NCBI GenBank assembly: GCA_964568395.1
Contig: CAZMPN010000015.1
Span: 1 to 47,882 of the forward strand
Direction of reading: 5' to 3'
Length of the DNA: 47,882 nucleotides
From: UBA6016 sp964568395
Lineage (GTDB): Bacteria > Campylobacterota > Campylobacteria > Campylobacterales > UBA6016
In this document: positions 16,401-23,445 of the stretch, piece by piece
Position numbering within the stretch: position 1 is the stretch's first letter
Layout of the letters: the number at the start of each line of letters is the position of its first letter
Program-made: the position numbers and the translations under genes
The notes under the pieces: generated by a model
The model's database searches: none
Told to the model about the DNA's origin: nothing
The model's input: the letters and a program-made list of their open reading frames with translations, nothing else

Positions 16401-16711
16401 GCGATATTAAGAGCAGTTTGCCCGCCCATCGTAGGAAGCACGGCGTCTACTTTTTCTTGCGCGATTATCTTCGCCACCACATCTTCCGTTATCGGCTCGA
16501 TATATGTTTTGTCGGCAAATTCCGGGTCCGTCATAATCGTAGCGGGGTTTGAGTTGATGAGAACGACGCGATATCCAAGCTCTTTTAGGGTTTTTGCGGC
16601 TTGTGCGCCGGAGTAGTCAAACTCGCAAGCCTGCCCTATAACGATTGGTCCTGATCCAATCAGCAATATGGTCTGGATATCGTTTCTTTTTTTAGTAAGT
16701 TTTTTTCTCAT
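13460..16711 (-). CDS. carB: carbamoyl-phosphate synthase large subunit
   Basis: A full-length 1083-residue subunit that makes carbamoyl phosphate from bicarbonate, ATP and ammonia for arginine and pyrimidine synthesis. It has the duplicated ATP-grasp architecture: the N-terminal half opens with ILLIGSGPIVIGQACEFDYS, the second with MIIGGGPNRIGQGIEFDYC near residue 565. An oligomerisation region lies between, and an MGS-like allosteric domain occupies the last 130-150 residues (FSLIATTGTAKAINEAG). Start ATG 16711 follows AGGGG. It lies ten bases after mreC. The small subunit gene carA is separate, at 31698. Confidence 0.97.
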   Translation of the reverse strand: MRKKLTKKRNDIQTILLIGSGPIVIGQACEFDYSGAQAAKTLKELGYRVVLINSNPATIMTDPEFADKTYIEPITEDVVAKIIAQEKVDAVLPTMGGQTALNIAMKMYEKGMLEGIKFLGANPEAIKKGEDRQAFKEAMIKIGMDIPKSKYAYAVDEASEAAKEMGFPLIIRASFTLAGGGSGVAYNIDEFKELAQKGIEASPIGEILIEESLLGWKEYEMEVIRDSADNCIIVCSIENLDPMGVHTGDSITIAPALTLTDKEYQRMRDASFAILREIGVDTGGSNVQFAINPNTGRMTVIEMNPRVSRSSALASKATGYPIAKVATLLAVGFTLDEIENDITGTAASFEPTIDYIVSKLPRFTFEKFAGADSTLTTSMKSVGEAMAIGTTFKESIQKALCSLETGLTGFDDMAGDDELIKKEIRRPNSERILYVAEGFRRGFTLEEIFSLSKIDPWFLGEIKEIVDFEKKVNSSLLNDKSALFAAKSMGFSDKRLAKLAGVNEGDVKEARNRQGIALTYNEVDTCAAEFRALTPYLYSTYEQNPYAKNTPLFEGDKKVMIIGGGPNRIGQGIEFDYCCVHAAFALKDMGVRSIMLNCNPETVSTDYDTSDILFFEPIDFERVSSIIDKERPDGIIVHFGGQTPLKLSKKISAYGGKIIGTTAETIDVAEDRKLFSEFADKTGLLQPKNATATSIDEAAKYANEIGYPVLVRPSFVLGGRAMRTVDSEEELRNYMAEAISVSHNSPVLIDKFLDGAIELDADAICDGTDVYVGGIMQHIEEAGIHSGDSACSLPPVSLSEEMIKEVRATTAKIALSLGVKGLVNIQFAIFEEKLYLIEVNPRASRTVPFVSKATGVPMAKVATRVMWQGNLREALKFYDKHNVVYEEDGLLLPRLKGHIAVKEAVFPFNKLSGSDVSLGPEMKSTGEVMGISSDFGVSFAKSQAAAGNRLPKSGKLFISLSQADKAHAVALAKEYKALGFSLIATTGTAKAINEAGVECESVLKISEGRPNIEDHLKNGEISMVINTSDNRSVKDDTMKIRQSVVRFNVPYITTIAAANAAIEAAKGLQRGELGVKAIQDYLG

Positions 16712-16721
16712 CTTTTACCCC

Positions 16722-17531
16722 TTATTTTGCTTTTTCAATTATATAAAAATAGTTCGGCGAAAGCGGATTATAATATCCCTCCACCAACGCCTCTTTATAG
16801 GCGCTGTCGGAGCTTACGCTTCTGACTATTCCTACCCTTACGCCTTCAAAAAATATATTGTCGAGTCCGCTCGCCACAACTTCGTCGCCCGGCTTTACAT
16901 CCATCCATGTCGGTATATATTTTACTACGAGCTTGTCCTGATTTTTACCGTAAACGACGCCTGGAGCCCTGTTTTTACCTACATATACCCCGTAAGAACA
17001 CTTAGGGTCGCCGTTCAAAAACGCTTCAAACTTGCCGTTTGGATTTTTGAGCGCTATTCCACACGCTACCGAATCCAGCTTATTTTGAGTTGGATATACG
17101 ATGCCGTAAACTTTCGGTATAGCTCCGTTTTCCTGCTTTTCGCTAGGATCGAAATCTATCCAAACCCTATAAAGATTCGGCAGGTTTGAATATGAAACCG
17201 CGCGGGAAAGTTTTATTTTGACGTTTTGCCCGAGTGTGTCGCCTCCAAAACCGGACATGTTTTGCTTGTACACATTTTCTCTGATGCTGGTTTTGTAGAT
17301 CAGAGCCTCTTTTTGCAGCTTCTCGTTTTCAGCCTTCAATCTGGCTATCGTATCCGCCTGGCTAACATGCGTATCGAATAGATCTTTTACATATTCATTT
17401 GTGCCTATATACAAGAGCCTGGCGCCGGAAGACAGAGGGGAGAGCTGGTTTTGAAGCAGCCCGCCGAAAAAATAATAGACTACGAACAGCGTAGCTATAA
17501 AAAGGCTAGAAACAATCCATTTTTTACTCAT
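16722..17531 (-). CDS. mreC: rod shape-determining protein MreC
   Basis: A 269-residue bitopic membrane protein linking the cytoplasmic MreB filament to periplasmic cell-wall synthesis. One N-terminal membrane helix (about residues 7-25) is followed by a coiled coil (about 62-80, TIARLKAENEKLQKEAL) and the beta-rich periplasmic MreC domain containing the conserved PGDEVVASGLDNIFFEGVRVG motif near residues 205-225. The start overlaps the mreB stop by eight bases, ensuring coupled synthesis. No mreD is visible downstream; carB follows directly, as in Campylobacter. Confidence 0.94.
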   Translation of the reverse strand: MSKKWIVSSLFIATLFVVYYFFGGLLQNQLSPLSSGARLLYIGTNEYVKDLFDTHVSQADTIARLKAENEKLQKEALIYKTSIRENVYKQNMSGFGGDTLGQNVKIKLSRAVSYSNLPNLYRVWIDFDPSEKQENGAIPKVYGIVYPTQNKLDSVACGIALKNPNGKFEAFLNGDPKCSYGVYVGKNRAPGVVYGKNQDKLVVKYIPTWMDVKPGDEVVASGLDNIFFEGVRVGIVRSVSSDSAYKEALVEGYYNPLSPNYFYIIEKAK

Positions 17532-18558
17532 ATGAGATTTGTTGCAACAAGTCTAGCTCTTCAAGTACTGCCGCCGTTCCTCTAACAACAGCCAAAAGCG
17601 GTTCCTCCGCAACAAAGACAGGAAGTTTTACGGCCTCCGAGATATATTTGTCAAGACCTCTTAGAAGAGCGCCTCCGCCGGTCAAAACTATACCGTTTTC
17701 GACGACGTCGCCCGCAAGATCCGGCGGCATAAGCTCAAGCACAAGCTTTATGGCGTCAAGGATGGCTTTTAGGGAGTCTTTTATCGCATCCCTCACCTCT
17801 TCGCTCGTAAACTCTATCGTAGTAAGGAGACCGTTGATTTGATCCCTTCCTTTGATCGTCATCGTAAGAGGCTCGTCAAGTTTTACCGCAGAGCCTATCT
17901 CCATTTTTATCTCTTCCGCGGTTCTCTCGCCGATCAGAAGGTTGTATTTCTTTCGTACGTAGTTTACGATGTCGCCATCTAGCTTATCGCCCGCGACCCT
18001 GATGGATTTGCTGATAACAAGACCGCCCAGGGACGTTACGCCTATCTCGGTAGTACCGCCGCCGATATCGACCACCACGTTTCCTTGCGGCTCTTTTACA
18101 GGTAGTCCCACACCGATAGCCGCGGCCATCGGCTCGTCTACCAGATATACCTCTCTGGCGCCGGCGGACATGGCGGACTCCCTGACGGCTTTTCTCTCGA
18201 CTTGCGTAAGGCCGTAAGGGACGCAGATAACGATACGAGGTCTGATAAACGCTTGTCTGTTGTGTACTTTTTCAATGAAGTATCTAATCATCTTTTCGGT
18301 TATGTCAAAGTCGGCGATAACACCGTCCCTCATAGGCCTGATAGCAGTAATATTGCCCGGCGTCTTACCGATCATATCTTTCGCCTCTTGGCCTACCGCA
18401 AGGATTTTTTGTTTTCCGTATCTGTCGGATTGTACGGCGACGACGGACGGCTCGTTAATTACGATACCTTTGCCTCTCATGCTCACTATCGTGTTTGCGG
18501 TACCGAGGTCGATCGCAAGGTCGCTGGAGAAAAAACCTATCAACTTATCCAAAAACAT
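17524..18558 (-). CDS. mreB: rod shape-determining actin homologue MreB
   Basis: A 344-residue bacterial actin of standard length. The N-terminal amphipathic region (MFLDKLIGFFSSD) precedes phosphate-1 motif DLGTANT; phosphate-2 is VVDIGGGTTEIGV near residue 163; the adenosine motif ENGIVLTGGGALLRGLDKYI lies near residues 287-306. MreB polymerises beneath the inner membrane and directs lateral cell-wall synthesis. It begins 23 bases after clpX and overlaps mreC. A rod or curved-rod shape for the host is a reasonable inference. Confidence 0.97.
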   Translation of the reverse strand: MFLDKLIGFFSSDLAIDLGTANTIVSMRGKGIVINEPSVVAVQSDRYGKQKILAVGQEAKDMIGKTPGNITAIRPMRDGVIADFDITEKMIRYFIEKVHNRQAFIRPRIVICVPYGLTQVERKAVRESAMSAGAREVYLVDEPMAAAIGVGLPVKEPQGNVVVDIGGGTTEIGVTSLGGLVISKSIRVAGDKLDGDIVNYVRKKYNLLIGERTAEEIKMEIGSAVKLDEPLTMTIKGRDQINGLLTTIEFTSEEVRDAIKDSLKAILDAIKLVLELMPPDLAGDVVENGIVLTGGGALLRGLDKYISEAVKLPVFVAEEPLLAVVRGTAAVLEELDLLQQISYE

Positions 18559-18581
18559 ACTTATTTATCCCTTTCTTTGTG

Positions 18582-19826
18582 TTATGCGCTAGCTTTTTTA
18601 CTTTTAGAAGCTTCTGACTTTGACAGCTTCACCTTAAGAGGCTTCTCTTTGCCCTCTATACACTCTTTATTCACTATTATCTCGTAGCCCGCAAGCTCCG
18701 GTAGGTCATACATAGTATCCGTCATAACGTCTTCCACTATCGCCCTAAGACCTCTCGCCCCCGTCTTTCTCTTCATGCTCTCTTTGCAGATCTCTTCTAT
18801 GGCGTCGTCGGTGAAAGTCAGTTTCGCTTCATCGATGGCAAATAGCTTTTGATACTGTTTTAATATTGAGTTCTTAGGCTCGGTAAAGACTTTTACCAGC
18901 TCTTCGAGGCTCAGCTCTTTTAGGCTAGCGAGTACGTGCAGCCTACCGATCAGCTCCGGTATAAGACCGAATTTTACGAGATCGTCCGGCTCTACCGCCT
19001 CAAATATATTTTCGTCTTTTATGTCGGTTTTGTCTTTTTGCAAAAAGCCCATCGCGGAGCCGGAAATCCTGTTTTTTATTATCTCGCCCAGTCCGTCGAA
19101 AGCCCCGCCCGCTATAAAGAGGATATTCGTCGTATCCATCTGTATAAATTCTTGGTTCGGATGCTTTCTGCCGCCTTTTGGCGGTATATTGACGCTGCTG
19201 CCCTCTATAATTTTAAGAAGCGCCTGCTGTACGCCCTCTCCTGATACGTCCCTCGTTATGGAGCGGTTCTCGCTCATTCTTGCTATCTTGTCCACTTCGT
19301 CTATGAAGACTATGCCCTGCTCCGCTTTTTTGACGTCGCCGTTTGCGGCCTGAAGCAGTCTTACGAGGATATTCTCGACATCTTCGCCTACGTATCCCGC
19401 CTCAGTCAGGCTAGTCGCGTCGGTAATGGCGATAGGCACGTCCAGATACTTTGCCAACGTCTGCGCTATTAGGGTTTTTCCGCTTCCGGTAGGGCCTATC
19501 AAAAGTATGTTCGACTTTTTGAGCTCGGTATCGTCGTCGTCCGCAGGAAGCCCTTTGAATATTCTCTTGTAGTGGTTGTAGACGGCTACCGAGATTATCT
19601 TTTTGGCCCTGTCTTGTCCTATTACGTATTTGTCGAGCGCCTCTTTCAGCTTCTTAGGGGTTACGTCGCCTCTTACGGCTTCCTCTTTGGCCAAGGCCAG
19701 ATCGCCGAGTATGATTTTGTGTGCGCTAAGCACGCAGTTTTTGCATATATATGCGTCTTCGCCAGCCAAAAGCGGATTGTGCTCGCTATCTTCCGCCCCG
19801 CAGAAATTACAAACTTTTTCACTCAT
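18582..19826 (-). CDS. clpX: ATP-dependent Clp protease ATP-binding subunit ClpX
   Basis: A 414-residue AAA+ unfoldase that recognises, unfolds and feeds substrates to ClpP. The N-terminal zinc-binding domain uses Cys6, Cys9, Cys28 and Cys31. Walker A GPTGSGKT is at residues 111-118, Walker B is GIVFIDEVDKI, and an IGF-type ClpP-docking loop region appears around SGSAMGFLQ. A low-complexity Lys/Ser tail ends the protein. Its start overlaps the lpxA stop by eight bases. The fabZ-lpxA-clpX-mreB order is conserved in the phylum. clpP is not in the window. Confidence 0.96.
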   Translation of the reverse strand: MSEKVCNFCGAEDSEHNPLLAGEDAYICKNCVLSAHKIILGDLALAKEEAVRGDVTPKKLKEALDKYVIGQDRAKKIISVAVYNHYKRIFKGLPADDDDTELKKSNILLIGPTGSGKTLIAQTLAKYLDVPIAITDATSLTEAGYVGEDVENILVRLLQAANGDVKKAEQGIVFIDEVDKIARMSENRSITRDVSGEGVQQALLKIIEGSSVNIPPKGGRKHPNQEFIQMDTTNILFIAGGAFDGLGEIIKNRISGSAMGFLQKDKTDIKDENIFEAVEPDDLVKFGLIPELIGRLHVLASLKELSLEELVKVFTEPKNSILKQYQKLFAIDEAKLTFTDDAIEEICKESMKRKTGARGLRAIVEDVMTDTMYDLPELAGYEIIVNKECIEGKEKPLKVKLSKSEASKSKKASA

Positions 19827-20613
19827 CTATATTTACCGCCGCATCTTTATGGTGGTATGGTATACCCCTTTTTGTTTCAAGGCAGAATTTCGCGATATTT
19901 GCCACATATTTGTTTTCGCTTTTTGCAAGAGTCTGGGCAACCTCTTTTAGAGGCGCGCCTTTCAAAAACAGCTCCCTATACGCCCTTTTTAGCTCGTCCA
20001 CGTCGCTTCTCTCAAGATTTCTTCTAAGGCCTACAAGGTTTAATCCTCTTAGCTTGGCCCTATTTCCTTCGGCAAGGCAGTATGGAGGGATATCTTGGCT
20101 GATTGCGCTGGCACCGCCCAGCATGGCATAGTCGCCGACTTTTACGAACTGGTGGATTGGGGTCATGCCGCCTACAACCGCGAAGTTTCCAAGTTCGACG
20201 TGTCCGGCAAGCGTGGCGTTATTGGCCAGTATGCAGTTGTTTCCGACTATGCAGTCGTGAGCTATATGGACATACGCCATAAACAGCGAGTTCGAGCCGA
20301 TTCTTGTTATGCCTCCGCCGCCAGGAGTGCCGGTGTTGAAAAAACAAAACTCTCTTATCGTGTTGTTGTCGCCGATAACGAGTTCGGTATCTTCGCCCTT
20401 GTATTTAAGATCCTGCGGGGCTGCGCCTATTACGGCGTGTGCGTATATCTTGTTGTTTGCGCCTATCGTAGTCTTGCCCGTTATCTGTGCGCCGTTGCCT
20501 ATTTCGCAGTTATCGCCTATGACTACTTTTGGGCCGATATAGGCGTATGCGCCGACTTTTACGCCGTTTCCGAGCTTTGCCCCGTCTTTTATAATCGCTG
20601 TTTGGTGTATCAT
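19819..20613 (-). CDS. lpxA: UDP-N-acetylglucosamine acyltransferase LpxA
   Basis: A 264-residue enzyme catalysing the first step of lipid A synthesis, transfer of a 3-hydroxyacyl chain from ACP to UDP-GlcNAc. The N-terminal two-thirds consists of hexapeptide repeats forming a left-handed beta helix (GNGVKVGAYAYIGPKVVIGD and similar). Catalytic His119 lies in HIAHDCIVG. Length matches the family (about 262). The ATG overlaps the fabZ stop by one base (TAATG). It shares 3-hydroxyacyl-ACP with FabZ, which explains the pairing. Confidence 0.96.
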   Translation of the reverse strand: MIHQTAIIKDGAKLGNGVKVGAYAYIGPKVVIGDNCEIGNGAQITGKTTIGANNKIYAHAVIGAAPQDLKYKGEDTELVIGDNNTIREFCFFNTGTPGGGGITRIGSNSLFMAYVHIAHDCIVGNNCILANNATLAGHVELGNFAVVGGMTPIHQFVKVGDYAMLGGASAISQDIPPYCLAEGNRAKLRGLNLVGLRRNLERSDVDELKRAYRELFLKGAPLKEVAQTLAKSENKYVANIAKFCLETKRGIPYHHKDAAVNIDE

Positions 20614-21053
20614 TATTTATCTACTATCATTGCTTTTAGCTCGGCTTCACACACGAGTTTGTCGTCTACATAAGCCTTTCCGTCAAGCACCCAGATATTA
20701 CCTTTGTGTTTTAGGACGCTTAGCTTATAAACCAATTGGTCGCCAGGAAGCACCGGATTTCTGAATTTAGCGCCGTCGATACTCATAAAATATACGACCT
20801 TATTCGCGAACTCGCTCTCGTCGGCAACGCTTTTAAACGCCAGTACGCCGCCCGCTTGCGCCATCCCCTCTATGATTAGAACGCCGGGATATATCGGATG
20901 CCCCGGAAAATGCCCCTGAAACACCTGGTCCGAGATGGAGATATTTTTGTAAGCCTCGATACTTTCGCCGGCCGTCAGAGACGTTACTCTGTCTACTAGC
21001 AAAAACGGGTATTTGTGCGGTAGGATTTTGGATATTTCGTTAATATCAAGCAT
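20613..21053 (-). CDS. fabZ: 3-hydroxyacyl-ACP dehydratase FabZ
   Basis: A 146-residue hot-dog-fold dehydratase in fatty acid elongation. Catalytic His48 is in GHFPGHPIYPGVL and Glu62 in IIEGMAQAGG; length is standard. It is the first gene of the fabZ-lpxA-clpX-mreBC-carB run and has an extended -10 promoter 37-45 bases upstream. AGGTGACTCC precedes the ATG, and the gene is followed by lpxA with a one-base overlap. Confidence 0.96.
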   Translation of the reverse strand: MLDINEISKILPHKYPFLLVDRVTSLTAGESIEAYKNISISDQVFQGHFPGHPIYPGVLIIEGMAQAGGVLAFKSVADESEFANKVVYFMSIDGAKFRNPVLPGDQLVYKLSVLKHKGNIWVLDGKAYVDDKLVCEAELKAMIVDK

Positions 21054-21089
21054 ATTTTGGAGTCACCTTTTTTTGAGCAAAATTGTGTG

Positions 21090-21098
21090 ATTTTATCA
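21090..21098 (-). promoter_or_regulatory. extended -10 promoter of fabZ operon
   Basis: On the minus strand TGATAAAAT fits TGnTATAAT with one mismatch. Predicted start is near 21083, giving a leader of about 30 bases. It lies in the 59-base gap after queH, where no strong terminator is visible, so some readthrough from queH is likely. Confidence 0.5.
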
Positions 21099-21112
21099 AA
21101 AATTAGCTTTTT

Positions 21113-22165
21113 TTAAGCCCTGTGCTCCAGCATTGTCTGGGATGTTGAGAATCTGAGTTCTATTTTGTATCCGGCGTCTTTGGAAAAATCGTCAACCACA
21201 AAAATAGGCGACATATCGAAAGGATGCGAGACGAGCGAATTTCTAAAACGCATCTCCTCGTCAAAACACAGTGGAGAAAAGATGAGCTCTCTGACATTTC
21301 GGTAGTTTTTGCCCAAAAATTCGTTTAGCGTCTGGAGCTTTACCAGTCTGACACCCTCTTTGTCGAGATACAGGATACCGTCCTTTTCGAAAAGCGCTTT
21401 TACGTTGAAACTCTCTTTCGAGGCGGTAGAATAAAGCAGCGGATATGAATCTATAGGCCTTGAATCCTGATAAAGCGCGGCGCCAAGGCATCTATAATCC
21501 AGTATTTTCGCGCGAAACACCTCCGCCTCGTTTGAAGCGTAAAAGCGGAGCCTATCTTCGGCGCTGGCCGGCAGCGCCCTTGCGCCTATTGGCGAGAAGC
21601 TTTCAAAAATCGGCTCATTCTTTTTTGCCCTTTGGTTTATAAGCCCCCATGAACAACCGCAGTAGTTTTGGCGATAAAGCCCGGCCTCTTTTGCCGCTTT
21701 GTTTTGGGCCTCCATTCCGCCTTGCGAGAGATAGTCTACGAATACGAAGCCAACCCCGTACTTTTCGGATATTTTAGAGAGGCTATTTTTTAGTTGCTCC
21801 TTGTCTTTTAGGGGGCTTTGAAGCAGCGTAGAGGTAAAACTCCGCTCCCCAAGTTCGGCGGCTTTTTTGGCGGACTCTTCAAATCTCTTGTCAAAACAGA
21901 TTTCGCACCTCTCCCCTTTCTCCGCGCAAAGCTCAAGCCCTTTTACCGCCTCATACCAAAAAACGTCGTCGTATCCGCCCTCCAAGAGCTCTATCCCTAG
22001 CTTTTCGCAACTTTTGCGGGCGTCTTGGAGCCTGAGCTCATATTCGGCTCTTGGATGGATATTCGGATTGTAAAAAAAACCGATTAGTTTTTCATTCGGA
22101 TAATCGGCCTTTAGACGGGTGAGGAAGTAGTGGCTGTCGACCGAACAGCAGATATGGACTAGCAT
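21113..22165 (-). CDS. queH: epoxyqueuosine reductase QueH
   Basis: A 350-residue enzyme for the last step of queuosine tRNA modification, reducing epoxyqueuosine in tRNA. QueH is the non-homologous alternative to QueG. The N-terminal 200 residues hold the metal and iron-sulfur cysteines: the HICCS start, CEICFDKR near residue 85, and NYCGCSWG near residue 173. The remaining 150 residues are an extension beyond the core QueH domain, of unknown role, common in this phylum as I recall. It begins three bases after the amidotransferase stop codon. Confidence 0.88.
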   Translation of the reverse strand: MLVHICCSVDSHYFLTRLKADYPNEKLIGFFYNPNIHPRAEYELRLQDARKSCEKLGIELLEGGYDDVFWYEAVKGLELCAEKGERCEICFDKRFEESAKKAAELGERSFTSTLLQSPLKDKEQLKNSLSKISEKYGVGFVFVDYLSQGGMEAQNKAAKEAGLYRQNYCGCSWGLINQRAKKNEPIFESFSPIGARALPASAEDRLRFYASNEAEVFRAKILDYRCLGAALYQDSRPIDSYPLLYSTASKESFNVKALFEKDGILYLDKEGVRLVKLQTLNEFLGKNYRNVRELIFSPLCFDEEMRFRNSLVSHPFDMSPIFVVDDFSKDAGYKIELRFSTSQTMLEHRA

Positions 22166-22168
22166 GAC

Positions 22169-22840
22169 CTACAGGCTTATCCACTTATCAAGAACTCTGA
22201 AAAGCAGCTCGTTCACTTTTCCTATGTGCTTAGCGCCAAGCAAAATATCGTCAAAATCCTGCACAAACGGCGAATCGAAGTCGAGATAGCCGCTATCGGC
22301 CTCGAGTATCTCCTCCATGCTCTCTCTCGTGGTCTCGAAGTGGAACTGGGTAGCCAGAACCTTTCCGCCCTTGGCACAGAACATCTGGCTTTTAAAGGCG
22401 TCGTTCGAGGCTAGAAGCTCGGCTCCCGGCGGCAGATCAAACGTATCTCCGTGCCAATGGAATACGATCGCCTCCTCTCCGAGACTATCGGTTAGCGGAT
22501 GTTTTGCAAAGCCAACTTTTCTCCAGCCCGCCTCTCTTGTACCACTGGAATAGACTTTTGCGCCAAGGGCGTCCGCGATTAGCTGCGCCCCGAGGCATAT
22601 TCCGAAGACTTTACCGCCTCTGTTGATATAGCTTTTTAGAGCCGCTTTTTCTGACGAGAGAAACGGCAGGGAGTCATATACGCCCATAGGTCCGCCTAGC
22701 ACCACGAGAGCGTCCCGCACCGTAAACGGGTCGCCATAGTCGGCGCGCACGATTTCCAGCGTATGCCCTCGCTCGCCGGCCCACTCGGCGATGGCGGCGG
22801 GGCCTTCAAACTCTACGTGCTGCCAGATGGATATCGTCAT
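22169..22840 (-). CDS. class I glutamine amidotransferase-like protein
   Basis: A 223-residue stand-alone GATase1 domain similar to the glutaminase part of GMP synthase. The nucleophile elbow GICLGAQLIADALG and the catalytic His-Glu in QFHFETT are present, with oxyanion motif LGGPMGVYD, so it should hydrolyse glutamine or a gamma-glutamyl compound. No synthetase partner is adjacent; related proteins act on gamma-glutamyl polyamines or unknown substrates. It lies one base after the PPIase stop and three bases before queH. Confidence 0.85.
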   Translation of the reverse strand: MTISIWQHVEFEGPAAIAEWAGERGHTLEIVRADYGDPFTVRDALVVLGGPMGVYDSLPFLSSEKAALKSYINRGGKVFGICLGAQLIADALGAKVYSSGTREAGWRKVGFAKHPLTDSLGEEAIVFHWHGDTFDLPPGAELLASNDAFKSQMFCAKGGKVLATQFHFETTRESMEEILEADSGYLDFDSPFVQDFDDILLGAKHIGKVNELLFRVLDKWISL

Positions 22841-22841
22841 G

Positions 22842-23342
22842 TTACTCTGCGCTTATTTCTACTTTTACGATTTTATCGCCCTGCTTGATGCTATCTAGAG
22901 TTTTCATGCTCTCGGCATCATCTTTGTCTATTTGGCCGAATACCGTGTGCTGCTTGTCAATGTGCGGCTGTGGGGCAAAGCAGATAAAAAACTGGCTGCC
23001 GCCCGTATCTCTTCCGGCATGCGCCATAGAGAGCGTACCCTTTAGATGTTTTGAAGTATTGTTCATGCATTCGCATTTGATGGCATACCCGGGACCGCCT
23101 CTACCGCTTCCTTCAGGGCATCCGCCTTGCGCCATGAAGCCGGCGATTACTCTATGGAAGTTTAGTCCGTCATAAAATCCTTTTTTGGCCAGATCGGCGA
23201 AGTTCGCCACGGCTATCGGAGCCTCTTCTTTTAGAAGCTTGATTTTCATGGCTCCTTTTTCCGTCGTTATCGTCGCGTAGTTCAGACCCTCCATGGCCTC
23301 GGCCGACGTATCGAATTCTTTTAGTTCCTTGTTAAAAAACAT
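22842..23342 (-). CDS. cyclophilin-type peptidyl-prolyl cis-trans isomerase
   Basis: A 166-residue cytoplasmic cyclophilin without a signal peptide. The catalytic FHRVIAGFMAQGG motif, GSQFFICFAPQPHID and HTVFGQI match the core fold; an N-terminal 25-residue extension precedes the first beta strand. It catalyses proline isomerisation during protein folding. AAGGAAGCAAA precedes the ATG and a TATAAT box lies about 31-36 bases upstream. It leads the PPIase-amidotransferase-queH set, with intergenic gaps of one and three bases. Confidence 0.94.
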   Translation of the reverse strand: MFFNKELKEFDTSAEAMEGLNYATITTEKGAMKIKLLKEEAPIAVANFADLAKKGFYDGLNFHRVIAGFMAQGGCPEGSGRGGPGYAIKCECMNNTSKHLKGTLSMAHAGRDTGGSQFFICFAPQPHIDKQHTVFGQIDKDDAESMKTLDSIKQGDKIVKVEISAE

Positions 23343-23372
23343 TTTGCTTCCTTATCTAAAAATTTTTTCGTA

Positions 23373-23378
23373 ATTATA
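23373..23378 (-). promoter_or_regulatory. -10 box of the PPIase promoter
   Basis: A perfect TATAAT on the minus strand about 31 bases before the PPIase start codon. There is no convincing TTGACA-like -35, which is common in Campylobacterota. Confidence 0.55.
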
Positions 23379-23406
23379 GGGGAGTAAAGCTGGAATTAAT
23401 ATTTAT

Positions 23407-23421
23407 TGGCACAAACTAAGC
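23407..23421 (+). promoter_or_regulatory. possible sigma-54 (RpoN) promoter for the SulP gene
   Basis: TGGCACAAACTAAGC has the invariant GG-N10-GC spacing of sigma-54 promoters: -24 GG at 23408-23409 and -12 GC at 23420-23421. The -24 half TGGCAC is perfect; the -12 half reads AAGC rather than TTGC. It lies 25-40 bases before the SulP start, a realistic distance. No sigma-70 promoter is evident in this gap. A chance match cannot be excluded. Confidence 0.35.
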
Positions 23422-23445
23422 CTAATCTATTTTTGGTGTTTTATT

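Noticed and set aside
20095..20673. A 192-codon rightward open frame opposite lpxA and fabZ
   Set aside because: It is a shadow of two secure genes: no ribosome-binding site, Tyr/Val/Cys-rich composition typical of reverse frames, and no recognisable domain.
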